In this document: positions 40,101 through 51,466 of the stretch, one piece after another
How positions within the stretch are numbered: position 1 is the first letter of the stretch
Layout: the number at the start of each line of letters is the position of its first letter
Source: Scylla paramamosain
Lineage: Eukaryota; Arthropoda; Malacostraca; Decapoda; Portunidae
Reading direction: 5' to 3'
Length of the DNA: 64,000 nucleotides
NCBI RefSeq assembly: GCF_035594125.1
Contig: NC_087155.1
Span: forward strand, 5,040,192-5,104,191
Translations under genes and position numbers: made by a program
The notes under the pieces: model-generated
Told to the model about the DNA's origin: nothing
Seen by the model: the letters and a program-made list of their open reading frames with translations, nothing else
Databases searched by the model: none

Positions 40101-42785
40101 TCACCTTTCATACCTCGGGGCCTCTTTCTCCTTGTACCATTCCAGGGTCTTCTTTCTTTTCATCTCATTCTTCCATTCATTCAATCCCACACATTTCACT
40201 TCTTTGTCTATCTCATTCTTCCATTTTCTCACATCCCATTCAGCTCCCACTTTGCCTCCTCTTGTTACCACCCATTCACGCTCATTTTGATTCCTACCAG
40301 CCATTCTTATCACCCACACAACTTGCAATCCATTCCTGTCTGTCATTCTCATGCATCTCTTCCTCCATTTGCTTCCACTTTCATTCCACAGGTACACCTT
40401 CCTTGCTATTCTTGCATCATCCATTCTCTCAAGCCTAATCTTGTACCTAAGTGTGGCTTTTGTCAGTCTTTCTCTGAAGGTGCTCCATCCCATGTCACCT
40501 CTCAAGGCTTCAACTGCTGTGCACCTCAGTGCACTCAGTGCCATCCTTGCTACTCTATTCTGGCCCACTTCTAACTTATCAATTTCACTTTCATTCCATG
40601 CAATCACATCCATACCATACATTATACATGGCACAGCCACACTCTTCCACACTTCTCTCAACACATCATACTTACTTGCTCTCATCCTTGCCGCGCTTCC
40701 CAATCGACCTACCCACTGGTTTAGCATACTTATCTTTTCATTCTTTGCCTTTGCACACCCACTAGGACTCATCCACATCCCTAAGTACTTGTATTCTTGC
40801 ACCTGTCTCAACTCATTCTCTCCAAGTCTCCATACCACATTACTTTCATCCTCTGACCTATTCACAATCATTACTTTGCTTTTCTCACTGCTAAACCTTA
40901 CTCCAAAGTCTTTACCATAGCCATCCACTACATCCAACAAACTTTGAAGCTCATCTGCCGATTCACTCATAACAACTACATCATCTGCATAAAGGAGCAC
41001 ACATACTTTATCATTCCCCACACTTGCCCCTACATTCATTCTTTTCATCCTGGCTGCTAGCTCCTCTGTATACAGGCTAAAAAGGGTTGGTGATAATATA
41101 CAGCCCTGCCTAACTCCTCTCTCACTCTTCACCCAGTCTGTTTCTATGTCTCCTAGCCTGTATCTAGCTCTTGTGTCCACATACATACTTTGCACTAAGT
41201 TAACTATCTTTGTACTCAATCCAATCTTTTCTAAGACTCTACCTAACATTTCTCTGTTCACTCTATCATAAGCTTTCTCTATATCCAGAAAACCTAGGTA
41301 CAATTTACCCCCATCCTTCTTTTTCTTCTCAATCATTTCATTCACCACAAACATATTGTCCTCAGCTCTCCTGTCCCTACGAAAACCATTCTGTTCTTCA
41401 CCCAGCACTCCAGCTCTCTCAATCCATTTACACAGTCTCTCATTCAACACTGCACTGAAAACTTTACCTATTGTATTCACTAATGCAATTGGCCTGTAGT
41501 TCTTCAGCTCATTCTTACTCTTAAATCCTCCCTTATGCAACAGACACACTCGGCTCTCATTCCACTTTCTTGGCACTCTCTCTTCATCCCACACTCGGTT
41601 GAATAACTCAGTCATTCTGTCTATCACTACATCCCCACCATTCTTGTAGAACTCATAGGGTATATCATCTGGACCTGCTGCCATGCCATTCTTCTGCCTT
41701 CTCACACACCTCTCCACTTCATCCCTACTGATTCTTTCATCCAGTTCATCTGCATTCTTCCTTTCCAGTGTTACACATTCTTCTCTCACACTAAACATCT
41801 CACCTACCCCACCTACTTCTTCCCAGAACCCTTTGATTGTCTCCCTGATTCCATCCTTCTCTGTTATAACTACACTCTCCACTTTTAGACTCTCCACACC
41901 AACACTGCCTGACATATTCTCACCTCTCATGAACTTGTACCATTCACGGCCACCTTCCATACCTTTCTCCCTTAAAGATTGAATCACGCTCCTTTCACTC
42001 TTCACTTTAGCATTCATTATCATTCGTCTTGTCAACCGCTGCTGCTTCACATACGCTGCCCATGCATTCTGATACTCATTCTCTGCCTCATCGCTTTCAT
42101 GCCTCTTTTTCCTCAGCCATCTACACTGTCTACTCATTCTCTTTCGCTCCTTCCTAGCCGCTCTGATTTCATCATTCCACCATGGTTTACATACATTCTT
42201 TCTTCTACCTACTCTCACAAACCCTATCTGGTTCTCAGCAGCACCCCTCACGTCCTCAACCAGTTTCTCATTCAGATGCTCCACGTCATGCACACTTTCG
42301 TCGTCCCAGCTTCTTTCACTCAGATCAACCTGAAAGTTCTCCCACCCTACATCTCTCAGTCTCCAATTCTTTCTCTTACTTGCCACTTTCACTTCATTCC
42401 CACCCTGCATCAAGCACTCCACAACCAGCATGTTGTGATCGGACACAATATCAACCAAACCATCCTCATCTATCCACATGTGCGACACAATTTCACGCAT
42501 TCTTCCATTCACCAACATGTAGTCAATTGCCGATTCCTGTTCTCTTGCACTCCAAGTCACACGCCCCTCAGCCAAAGTAATGTTCAGATTTTCCAGCTCC
42601 AGTTCATCAACAAACTCTCCAAGCATTTCACCATTCCTGTTCACCTGTTCCCCCAGTATTCCCACATGTGCATTCATGTCACCCATAATTAGCACTCTCT
42701 CCTCTCCATGCTCTCTCACAACTTTCTTAAGTATGTCATACTTCCTCCTATTTTCCCTCTCTGCTCTTTCACCCATGACAGTCAT
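40101..42785 (-). CDS. ORF2 of copy B: partial APE endonuclease and full reverse transcriptase
   Basis: An 894-codon open frame. The endonuclease part keeps GDMNAHVG near residue 33, AIDYMLVNGRM near 86 and SDHNMLVVE near 118, but its N-terminal ~115 residues are lost. RT motifs are AAGPDDIPYEFYKNG near 368, KNYRPIALVNTIGK near 420, GFLDIEKAYDRVN near 500, RGVRQGCILSPTLFS near 555 and LLYADDVVVM near 597. The frame ends at a TGA where copy A and the + copy have a tryptophan codon (RYERW), so the stop is a point mutation and the frame continues downstream. The ATG at 42785 is not the original start. Confidence 0.88.
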   Translation of the reverse strand: MTVMGERAERENRRKYDILKKVVREHGEERVLIMGDMNAHVGILGEQVNRNGEMLGEFVDELELENLNITLAEGRVTWSAREQESAIDYMLVNGRMREIVSHMWIDEDGLVDIVSDHNMLVVECLMQGGNEVKVASKRKNWRLRDVGWENFQVDLSERSWDDESVHDVEHLNEKLVEDVRGAAENQIGFVRVGRRKNVCKPWWNDEIRAARKERKRMSRQCRWLRKKRHESDEAENEYQNAWAAYVKQQRLTRRMIMNAKVKSERSVIQSLREKGMEGGREWYKFMRGENMSGSVGVESLKVESVVITEKDGIRETIKGFWEEVGGVGEMFSVREECVTLERKNADELDERISRDEVERCVRRQKNGMAAGPDDIPYEFYKNGGDVVIDRMTELFNRVWDEERVPRKWNESRVCLLHKGGFKSKNELKNYRPIALVNTIGKVFSAVLNERLCKWIERAGVLGEEQNGFRRDRRAEDNMFVVNEMIEKKKKDGGKLYLGFLDIEKAYDRVNREMLGRVLEKIGLSTKIVNLVQSMYVDTRARYRLGDIETDWVKSERGVRQGCILSPTLFSLYTEELAARMKRMNVGASVGNDKVCVLLYADDVVVMSESADELQSLLDVVDGYGKDFGVRFSSEKSKVMIVNRSEDESNVVWRLGENELRQVQEYKYLGMWMSPSGCAKAKNEKISMLNQWVGRLGSAARMRASKYDVLREVWKSVAVPCIMYGMDVIAWNESEIDKLEVGQNRVARMALSALRCTAVEALRGDMGWSTFRERLTKATLRYKIRLERMDDARIARKVYLWNESGSKWRKRCMRMTDRNGLQVVWVIRMAGRNQNEREWVVTRGGKVGAEWDVRKWKNEIDKEVKCVGLNEWKNEMKRKKTLEWYKEKEAPRYER

Positions 42786-43084
42786 GCTTATAATGTTTAT
42801 AATCTTGAATCTTGATCTTTTCTCAGCATCTTTTGAAAGTTTTTGGATTTTTTTAAAATATACTTTTTGAAGAGTCTTGATAGTAAAATGTTGGGAATTT
42901 AATGGGCTATCTTGATGTACTATTGTTTTTTTTTTTTTTTTGCTGGTAGTTATTTAGATATTTAGAAAACTAATGTTAAAAGTATTTGGGTGTCTTAGAA
43001 TTTCTAGAAATTTTGTTCACTGCTTCTTTATCACTTTTTCATAGATCTTAAATACTATGCTGGTCATTGATACTGGTTTATAGT

Positions 43085-43321
43085 TTAGTGGTCCTTCTTT
43101 CCATTTTTATAAACTGGCACTATGTCTGCTCTCTTCCATTCCTTAGGCACTCTTCCAGTTGATATTAAGCACTTTATTATGTCGTATACTGGTCCAATTA
43201 ACTGTTTCCTGCACTCTTTTAAAATGAAACCTGATGTTCCATCTGGTCCTGTTGCTTTACTCTCTTCCAGTTCCTCCATCATTTTATAAGCTACTTCTTT
43301 GATTACTGTAATTTCCCACAT
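43085..43321 (-). pseudogene. Reverse transcriptase fragment of the split CR1/L2-like element
   Basis: It encodes the first RT motifs: VAYKMMEELEESKATGPDGT, GFILKECRKQL and STGRVPKEWKRADIVPVYKN. A frame shift follows near 43085, and the next motif (NYKPVSMTSIV) is in another frame at about 43075-43025. Confidence 0.8.
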
Positions 43322-43704
43322 TTGCTTTTTTGTCTTCTCATCTTATGGTTCTTTAAATTCTGATTCTTCTGTGAAAAGTTGTTGAAACCTTTTGCTAAGC
43401 AATTCACTCATGTCATCTGTACAGTCATATGTTTAATTTCCATTCCTTAACCTTTCTATTTTTTTTTTGTCTAATTTTTCCATTTATGAACCTCTACAAC
43501 AGTTTTGGTTAGTGCATGCACTTTTCAACTATTTTTTTCATATCCTTTCTCTTCCTCTCTACTTATATGAGTGATCATGCCTACTCAGTGGCTACTGAGG
43601 GAGGTCTAGGCTCGATTTGTCAACCACAAATAGGAGGCCTTGATAGTTTAGACGACAAGAGCAAGTGACCCTGCCCAGGCCTCTTAACAAAGAGTGGTCG
43701 GCAC

Positions 43705-45387
43705 ATGCTTGTCCCAGCAGGACAAAGCACCATGCCCACCAAGGATCTTCTCATGGTGGAAGACGGCTTAGCTTCCCTGGAAGACATGGACATTGTTAAG
43801 AACCCTCGTCCCACACCATCTACCCAAGGTAGTCAACAGAATACTGCCACTACCGACCAGCTTTCACTTAGGCGCGCCTCCGCTCTTGCCCCAGACTCCA
43901 GACAAAGACGCCACCTGCTGTTCCCCCCTGGCCATGGAAAGACCACCAGTGAATTGTTTAGCTGGTTTGCAGCCTTGCTTAAACAACACCCGAACCTGAA
44001 ACCGCTCTACAAGGAGGGAAGGAACCAGCTGTACATCATGGTGAACTCTGAATCCTCCTTTTACACCACCCTGGTGAGTGAAGACTTCATGGGCACTGTT
44101 ATGGAGTGCCCTGGTGAGGAGGGCACTCATGTGGTCATCATACATGGTGTGTTGACCTTTAACCTTATTGAGGTGTCAGCTGGCTTTCATGGCCTCAAGA
44201 GGAGGATGGTGGGGCAGAAGCCAAGGCCTCAACTGTTGGGCGTGGTGACTGGGAAGGTGCCCAGTGAAGTGCATCTCCTGGGCCTTGGACGTCGGCATGT
44301 GGAGCGGTACATGCCAGAGCCGGACCTATGTCGCCACGGCAGTCGCTGGGGCCACAAGGAATGGTGTTGCCAGTCTGCTCCTCGGAGTAGGTACTGTGCT
44401 GGTTCCCACAAGTCAGTGCAGTGCCTGTACAAGATCAAGGAGGGCACTAAAATCCCTCCTCACTGCTGCAACTGTGGGGGTGATCACAATGCCCACTCCA
44501 CCCTCTACACTGTCAGGCCTTGGCCCCACAGGGAGCCTGCCACTGATGAGGCAACTTGGCCCAGACTCGTGTTCCGCCAGGCTCCACCTCCTCAGACCAA
44601 CGCTTGGACGAATAGGCCTTCATTCTTGTCTACTGCCCCTCACCTGCCCCAGCCTTCCTGCTCCACCACTGGCACTTCCGCCACACCTTCTGTGTTCCTG
44701 CCTCTGCTGCAGCACACTGCTACAGTGCCCGCTGCATCTGCCACAACAGTGCCCCAGCTTGGGGGCACTCAGGAGCTGCCTGCCACTAACTCCACCCAGC
44801 ACCTCATGGCAGTGGTGAATGCACTAGCTGCTGAAGTGGACAATCTTTCTGAAACGGTCTCTGCCCTCAGTAATCAGTTTGCCACTTTTAAGAAGAAGCA
44901 GCAACAAACAGTGCCTGGTGGGATGCCCCCTGTGGCCCCCACCCCATGTCCAGTCAGTGATGCTAACCAGGACCAGGGAGACAGTGACATGTGCCTGCAG
45001 AGTGTGTGTGACCCACCCCAGGCAGAGGACAATACTGCAGGGCAGCATGCGGGTGGTGCTGCATCCTCTCCGAGGAAGGCTGCCCCCTCCAAGCCAGTCA
45101 CGGGAGCCACGTGACAACCCCAGGGACCCTCGGGGATGGCTCCTGCTTCCCCTGTCTCAGAGGACAAGTCACCTGAGGCAGACCATGATGGGGATGCTGC
45201 CTGGATGTTGGTCACCTGCAGGAAGAGGTGCTGCTCCGCCCCCCTTCCAGTCCCAACTGCCAGCCCCAAGCCAGACCAGGGATATGTGATGTCAGCCCCG
45301 CAGACTCTGGTGGAGCAGATGTCTCGCCTGACATGGGACGTGGATGACCTAAAGACCTGGGTGCAACACCATCACAATGAACAGTAA
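43705..45387 (+). pseudogene. ORF1 (gag-like, three zinc knuckles) with one in-frame stop
   Basis: The frame is open for 469 codons to a TGA at 45112-45114 and then continues in the same frame to TAA at 45385-45387. Knuckles begin near residue 209: CRHGSRWGHKEWCC, RYCAGSHKSVQC, then CCNCGGDHNAHST near 253. A proline/threonine-rich stretch and a coiled-coil-like LAAEVDNLSETVSALSNQF follow. The part after the stop holds AAWMLVTCRKRCC, resembling ORF1 C-termini of this superfamily. The stop is probably a mutation. ORF1 binds the element RNA in this class of element. Confidence 0.8.
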
Positions 45388-48300
45388 GACTTTCCACATC
45401 TTAACATGGAATGTCAATGGTCTACATGCTCACTTCACTGACTTACACTGTCACGTCCTTCTCCATAAGCCTGACATTATTGCCTTACAGGAGGTAGGGC
45501 CATGGGTGCCTGAGCTGCAGAGTTATGCCTCCCACACCTTCAGTTGTGGTGACGGCAGTAGTTGGGGGATGGCTACTTACATTAGACATGGGATTCCAGT
45601 TACTTTCAGGGAAATGGGGGTCACCGAGGATATTGAATTTATTATTGTTTGCTTGCACACCTTGAGTGAAGCTATTTACTTTGTAAGCATGTACATTCAT
45701 GTTGGTGCCTTAAATGTTGCAAATTTTCCTGATTATATCCTTGAGCAGACTGTTATCATGGGTGACCTTAATGCCAGGCATAAGGAATTAGGAAGCCATC
45801 TCACCACCAATGCTAATGGTGTGTGCTGGAAGGCTTTCCTTGACACCACAGATACAGTAGTGCTCTCTGGGAAACATGCACCCACACATGTACAAGGAGG
45901 CAGACTTGACTTTGTAGCCCTTATCAATATGCCAACATATACTCCTGAAACGTCTCTGGTAGGCAGCAGGTATCTGTTGTCAGGTCTTTGCTGAGTGACC
46001 ACTTCACCCTGGAGGCGACCTTCCCGGTGCAGTCCGTCCTGGCAGTGCCCAGGAAGCGCTTGACAGTGCCACCATCCAGGATGGCGGGCCTCGTTGTCCA
46101 TGTGATGGCGTAGTACTCTGCTGTGAAGGGCTGCTTCGCTGACGCAAAGGCACTGTATGACGGACTGCTACACACCATTGAAGGATTCATCGTGACTCCA
46201 AGGGCTCTGGCAAGGACCCACACTCCATGCCGCTGGACTTACGCTACTGACCCTGTGATCCTGAACTGCCAACAGATACCTGCTGCCTACCAGAGACGTT
46301 GGCAGCTCAACCCAGCAGACACAGAGTCATGGGATGCTATGGTTACTGTGGCTCGACACCACATGGATCTGAGGCAGCAGGAAAGAAAGAAGTACTGGGT
46401 CTCCTTCCTGGACCAGGTGCACAGGACCTGGTCCCTCCAAGTGTGGCACCACATTAACAGTATCCGGGGCAAGCCCAGGTGGCAGGTGTGTGACCCTGAT
46501 CCTGCCGGCAGGGTACAAAAGCTCGTCCTGCAGTGGAAGGAAGCCTCATCCTTCTCTGACCTTCCCGTGGAACACCAGGAGGTGCTCGACAGGCAAAGAC
46601 CACAAAGGATGGAGTTGATTCGCCACAGTGTTTCTCTGCCAGATGACACCTGTGTGCCTATCACACATGATGAACTTCTCTCAGCAGTTAAATTGGGCAA
46701 GTCAACAGCTCCTGGCAAGGATGGCATCACCTACAACATCCTCAATGCCCTCCTGGAGGTAAAGGTAGACAACCCTGTCTTAGATCTATTTAACATGTCT
46801 CTCACTGCAGGCAAGCTTCCCCACTCCTGGAAAACAGACATTATCATCTTAATCCCCAAAGGTGATGGCACCTTTTGCCCTATTTCTCTCACCAGCTGTC
46901 TGTTTAAGATGATGGAATGAGTAATATTGAACAGGCTTATATAATTATAAGGTGGGCCATGTACTCTCTGGCAATGTACATGGCTTCCTAAAAGATCATT
47001 CCACAAGTCATTGTTTTGTTGAGTGCCTTATAAATAAGGATGCTACCTGCAAAACTTTCGTTGATCTCAAGGGTACCTTCGACAGGGCCAACAAAGATGC
47101 TATTATGGAGGAACTCATCCTCAAAGGTGTCAAAGGTAGATTATTAGGATGGATCAGGGACTATTTATACAATAGAACAGCACAAGTTTGGTTTCAAGGT
47201 GCAGTCTCCTCTGAGGAAGTCTTTGAGCTTGGAACACCACAGGGTGGAGTCCTTAGTCCAATGCTTTTCAATGTTTTAATGGACAAAATTGCGCAATGTT
47301 CCTTCCCGCAGGGCACCCAGGTCCTCATCTATGCTGATGACATACTCCTCCAATGCCCCACACCCAGGACTTTCCAGTTAGCTCTGTCACAACTAGCAGC
47401 ATTGTGTGTTCAAATGGGACTTGTAATTAATTAATGTAAAGCCAAATTTCAAGCCAAAGGGAAGGTCTTTCGACTGCCCACTGTAAATAATGTTCCCATT
47501 CCTGGAGTTCATACACATAAGTACCTGGGCGTACAGCTGAGTTTCAGGATGTCACTCCACGCTGTACACTATGTTTGAGACCTCAGTCTGCCATGGCTAG
47601 TGCCACTTCGGCTGCTAGCAAACAGGAGCCTGGGGGCTGGCATTCCAGTCCTAAGGATGTTCTATATATCTGTCGTACGGTCCCTCATTGACTACGCAGC
47701 CCCTATTTTAATACAGTTTAGTGCCACCCAGCTCCGTACCCTGGAGCTTGTTCAGAATGAAACCATGAGAATAACTTTGGGATGCCCTCGGATTGAGGTT
47801 CTCAGAGCTGAATTGCACCTGCCGAGTATTATGTATAGGATACAGGAAATTACTTGTCGTATTGTTGGTCGGATGCTATGCATGGGCTCCGACTCTTTGA
47901 AGGGATCACTGACCCCCCCTGTATTGTGATCCTCAGACTCCTACAACTCCATACCTCAGGAAGATCTTGAGAGTTCTTACAAGTGTAGGTATAGCCGAGG
48001 CCTGTATTAACATTGATATGTCACCACTCCAACCCGTTTGGAACCCTCACTGTGTCAGTGTTGATATTCACTCACTGCATCAGCCCAAGAGGGACAGGCC
48101 CCCTCATGTGCTGCAAGACATGTTCATGACTAAACTGTCCAAGTACCCCCATGTTCAGGCTATTCATGTTTATTGTGATGGATCATTCAATGGCAGCAGG
48201 TCCAGATGTGGGCTGTTCATCTGCGACTACATTTCTGCCAATCACCACACTGACACTGAGGTTTCCAGGTGGTTCCCTGCACACATGTCCTCCACTAGGG

Positions 48301-49018
48301 CAGAACTGTATGCTGTTCTGGAGGAGCTCCATATTGTGGCGCCTCTCTGTAAGGATGTATTCTTCTTTGCTGACAGTCAGTTTGCACTGTATGCTCTCCA
48401 ATCTATCTTCCCTATGGACTGTGATCTAGTTAATAAATGTCTTGATCTCATCCATGCCCTAGAAGGTGCTGGTGCCACGGTTCACTTCACCTGGATGCCC
48501 TCTCATGTGGGTATCCCGCTTAATGAAGAGGCAGACCACCTTGCTCAATGTGCCCTTCAGGATGACACAGTGGACCCTGGCACTGAGTACACTCTGGGCT
48601 ATGTTAAGAGTAGCATTAAGGACTTTGTACGAGTACATAGTAGCATTAGTGATCAGTTGGAGCTTTGTTGCCATAGGGGCAGTGGCAGTAGTCTTCACTA
48701 TGTATGTGTCTCCGAGAGCTGTGCTTACACCTATGAGGAGACACACTGCATCACATGACAGGGTGGCAATGAGGCTCAGATTAGGCTATAAATACTTTTG
48801 GGAAGTCAGTGCTTCTCCTGGTGTATGATGTGTGCTGCACCATGGGGCACACTCTGCATCATTATGTCATGGAATGTCCTCTCATTGCTAAATTTATGCT
48901 GCAAGGTCAGCATGACTTGTATACCCTCATTGACCATTTCTTTGATTCAGCCACTCTCAGGGATATACTCAAGGAATATCCTATGTTTGTCCCAGACTGT
49001 AGGATATTTATGCAATAA
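45377..49018 (+). pseudogene. ORF2 (endonuclease, RT, RNase H), frame-broken
   Basis: It overlaps the end of ORF1 by 11 bases. The endonuclease (45377-45994) has ILTWNVNGL, IALQEVG and MGDLNARHKELG, then a frameshift near 45975 before LLSDHFT. RT is in 46123-46920 (APGKDGITYNILN, KTDIIILIPKG) and 46952-47434 (FVDLKGTFDRANK, GTPQGGVLSPMLF, LIYADDILLQCP). RNase H is in 47967-48758: YCDGSFNGS, STRAELYAVLEEL, FADSQFALYALQ and MPSHVGIPLNEEADHLA, so all four catalytic acids are present. The tail to 49018 has CCTMGHTLHHYVMECP. Stops at about 46111, 46918, 47432 and 47930 separate the parts. Confidence 0.85.
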
Positions 49019-50411
49019 GGTGTGCAATATCTGTATTTATTTATTTACTTATATTCTTGTAATGTATACTATATTTTTATATTTTTGATACTCTACCCTT
49101 AAGTCTTTGCCCAGGGGGTGGGTGGCAAGGTCCATCCTCCTCCTTTGTTGTATTTCATTATTAATGCAACAATAAATTTATCAATCAATTAATCAATCAC
49201 ATATTCATTTCTTTCTATCTTGAAGTTTTCTTTATTTTTTGGTTTCAATTTCTTTTCATTTTTATCCATGTTTTTTTTTTCTTTGTCCTTGCATATCTTG
49301 TGTTGAACCACACCTGTTTTCCTTTTTCTTTAGATTTGTATATTGGGACATATTTATTCACTCCTGTCTCATATAGTTTCATAAAAAATGTCATACTTAT
49401 CTTGCACATCATTTGCTCTTTTCAGCTTTTCCCAGTCCATTTCTTCATAGAATATCTTAAGATCATATGTATTTGCTTTCCCATAGTTTCTCCCGTTTTC
49501 TTTGTTTGATTCATCCTCTTCACTGATATCATTATCGATCTCAATTTCTATCATTACATGGTCATTTTTCCCATGGGGCACACATATCTAATTCTTTGGT
49601 TATGTCAATTCCTTTCATTAATATTAGGTCTAGTCTTGTTGGTTTGTCATCTCCCCTATATCTTGTATTTTTAGTCATTCCATAGTCAGCTTCAGAAATC
49701 TTTCTCCCCATGGAATCTCATTTCCTCCTGATTCGAACATTTCTTTTATTACTTTTAATTAATTTACTCAAGCACTGGATGGTATTTTCTATTATTTTCT
49801 CATATTTTTCCTTACTCCAAGAATTTATTTTTGGGTTTTACATGGGTTATTTATTATTACTATCAATATTTCTCCACTATTATCCTCCAAGTAAACACTC
49901 ACTATTTCTGCTTTTTCCTTCCACATATTTCACTATTTTTGTCTTCACTTAATTTCTTGTCTTTATCATTACACCTCCCTCCCCTTTACTAGTCCTGTCT
50001 CTTCTCCACATATTATGGTTATTGTTAATGACCCTTTACTAGTCCTGTCTCTTCTCCACATATTGTAGTTGTTGTTAATGACAATCTGATTTTGTTTTTT
50101 TAGCTTTATTTCTGTTAAACACAACACCTATGGATTCTTTTCTTTTAAATAGGCTCATAATTCCAGTGTTCTGTGTAACAGTCCATCTATGTTGATATAC
50201 ATCACATTCAATCCTTCATTTTTATATTTTTTTCTATATTTTATTTTTATTTATTCCTTTTCCTTTACGTATCATTTCTTCACTTTTCCAGAACTCTCCA
50301 AAAAAAAATTTAATCTTTTCTTCTGTTGATTATTTTCTTTCTTCAGCCTCTTCATACATTTCTTTTATTTTTTTTTCTTTTCTTCCTCATTTCTGTTTTT
50401 CTTCAAGTATA

Positions 50412-51056
50412 TGAGGGCATCAGGACCATATGGGCTCAAGCACCACCTCCTCAAATGTGGAGTTACACACATCAAAAGAATCGGCAACTCTTCCTCTGTC
50501 TAGTTATGATGTTTGCAACACTGTTTCCCAGCTTCCATATTGTTGAAAGTCTTGTAGTAACAAGTGGACTTATTGACTTGGAATTTACATGTTGTGGGCG
50601 GTAGTTGAGCCAAGAGGCGCGTTCATTCGGGACCAGCTGGGCTCAAGTCCAGTGAGAGGAAGCCAGCCAGCGGGAGTGTGCGATGCACAGTGCAAAACCA
50701 TCTCTTGCCCAGTCAGCATTTTTCTCCATAAAAACACATCACCTAGAGCCAATCACCTCGCTGTTTACTAGCCTTCCTCACACTTCCTCCCCAATTTCTT
50801 CCCAAACCTCATTCATACCCAATCTTTTCCTCTGACTAACCAGTGCCACCTGTTAATCCTTTGTCTTACTATCATTAATAACTCATTATTTTAATGACTT
50901 CCTCTAATATAACATTCATTAATCCGTCACTTTGTTGCTTTCTTTTAAGTAGCTAATGCATTGTAGTACCAATACTAGTATTTTCTCCTATTCTTTTCAA
51001 TGCTCTGAGCCTATGGTACTTTTCCTTTATATAGTTTATTTTATTATTATTATTAC

Positions 51057-51113
<57 letters not shown>

Positions 51114-51466
51114 CATTATTATTATATAATGTTCTTTTTGCTGTTATGATACCAGGAAGATGTTAAAAACTTAATTATTTACTTCAGGTAAAACATTTTA
51201 TGAAGGTTTAAATCCCAGGTCATGCAAAAAAAAATGTACACAAACTTAAAGGAGGGTTACATTTTACGTGCTAGTGCACATACATACACACCCTACGATT
51301 TATATTTTTATTTTTAGTCAAAAAAATTCTGAAGAGCAGGACTTTTGTCTAAAACTTAGTTGAAATTGATATCTTTCTTAGAAGTGTGTTATTGTTGATA
51401 AAGCTTAGATGCAGTTTTCTCAATTAAAATAATGGCACTTGAGCCCCTATGGTCCTGATGTCCTTA
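50412..51466. mobile_element. 1055-bp TIR element (MITE-like) flanked by TATA
   Basis: The left end tgagggcatcaggaccatat gggctcaag matches the reverse complement of the right end (taaggacatcaggaccatag gggctcaag, 51438-51466) at 26 of 29 positions. TATA lies on both sides (50408-50411 and 51467-51470). Removing the element and one TATA leaves the host ORF1 able to read across the join. The interior has no transposase but holds an (ATT)n run and a B-box-like gggctcaagtccag near 50640. TATA or TA duplication suggests a Tc1/mariner-like origin, an inference. Confidence 0.75.
51040..51124. repeat. (ATT)n microsatellite inside the TIR element
   Basis: Directly visible ATT run with a few single-base interruptions. 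Confidence 0.95.

Larger units (their letters stand above)
39597..42785 (-). mobile_element. Copy B of the PHD/SGNH retrotransposon family, 5'-truncated, nearly intact ORF2
   Basis: On the minus strand copy B begins inside the endonuclease domain and ends in the family 3' UTR (39660-39700) and a gatcaagatcatcaagatc-type tail (39605-39640, complement). It has one nonsense codon in ORF2, so it is the best-preserved RT of this family in the window. Sequences just upstream of its 5' end (42797-42820) also contain a gatcaagattcaagatt-like tract. Confidence 0.9.
43569..49199 (+). mobile_element. I-type non-LTR retrotransposon (ORF1 gag, endonuclease, RT, RNase H), nested
   Basis: A near full-length + strand element of about 5.6 kb inserted in a minus-strand CR1/L2-like element. 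ORF1 (43705-45387) has zinc knuckles. ORF2 (from 45377) has endonuclease, RT, RNase H and a C-terminal histidine/cysteine motif. The 3' end is aataaatttatcaatcaatt aatcaatc, a tandem tail rather than plain poly(A). The RNase H domain places it in the I superfamily (I/Nimb-like, by inference). Several stops break ORF2. Confidence 0.87.

Noticed and set aside
43705..45114. Host zinc-knuckle gene
   Set aside because: The neighbouring endonuclease/RT/RNase H frames and a decayed homologue at 2887-4470 show it is the ORF1 of a retrotransposon.
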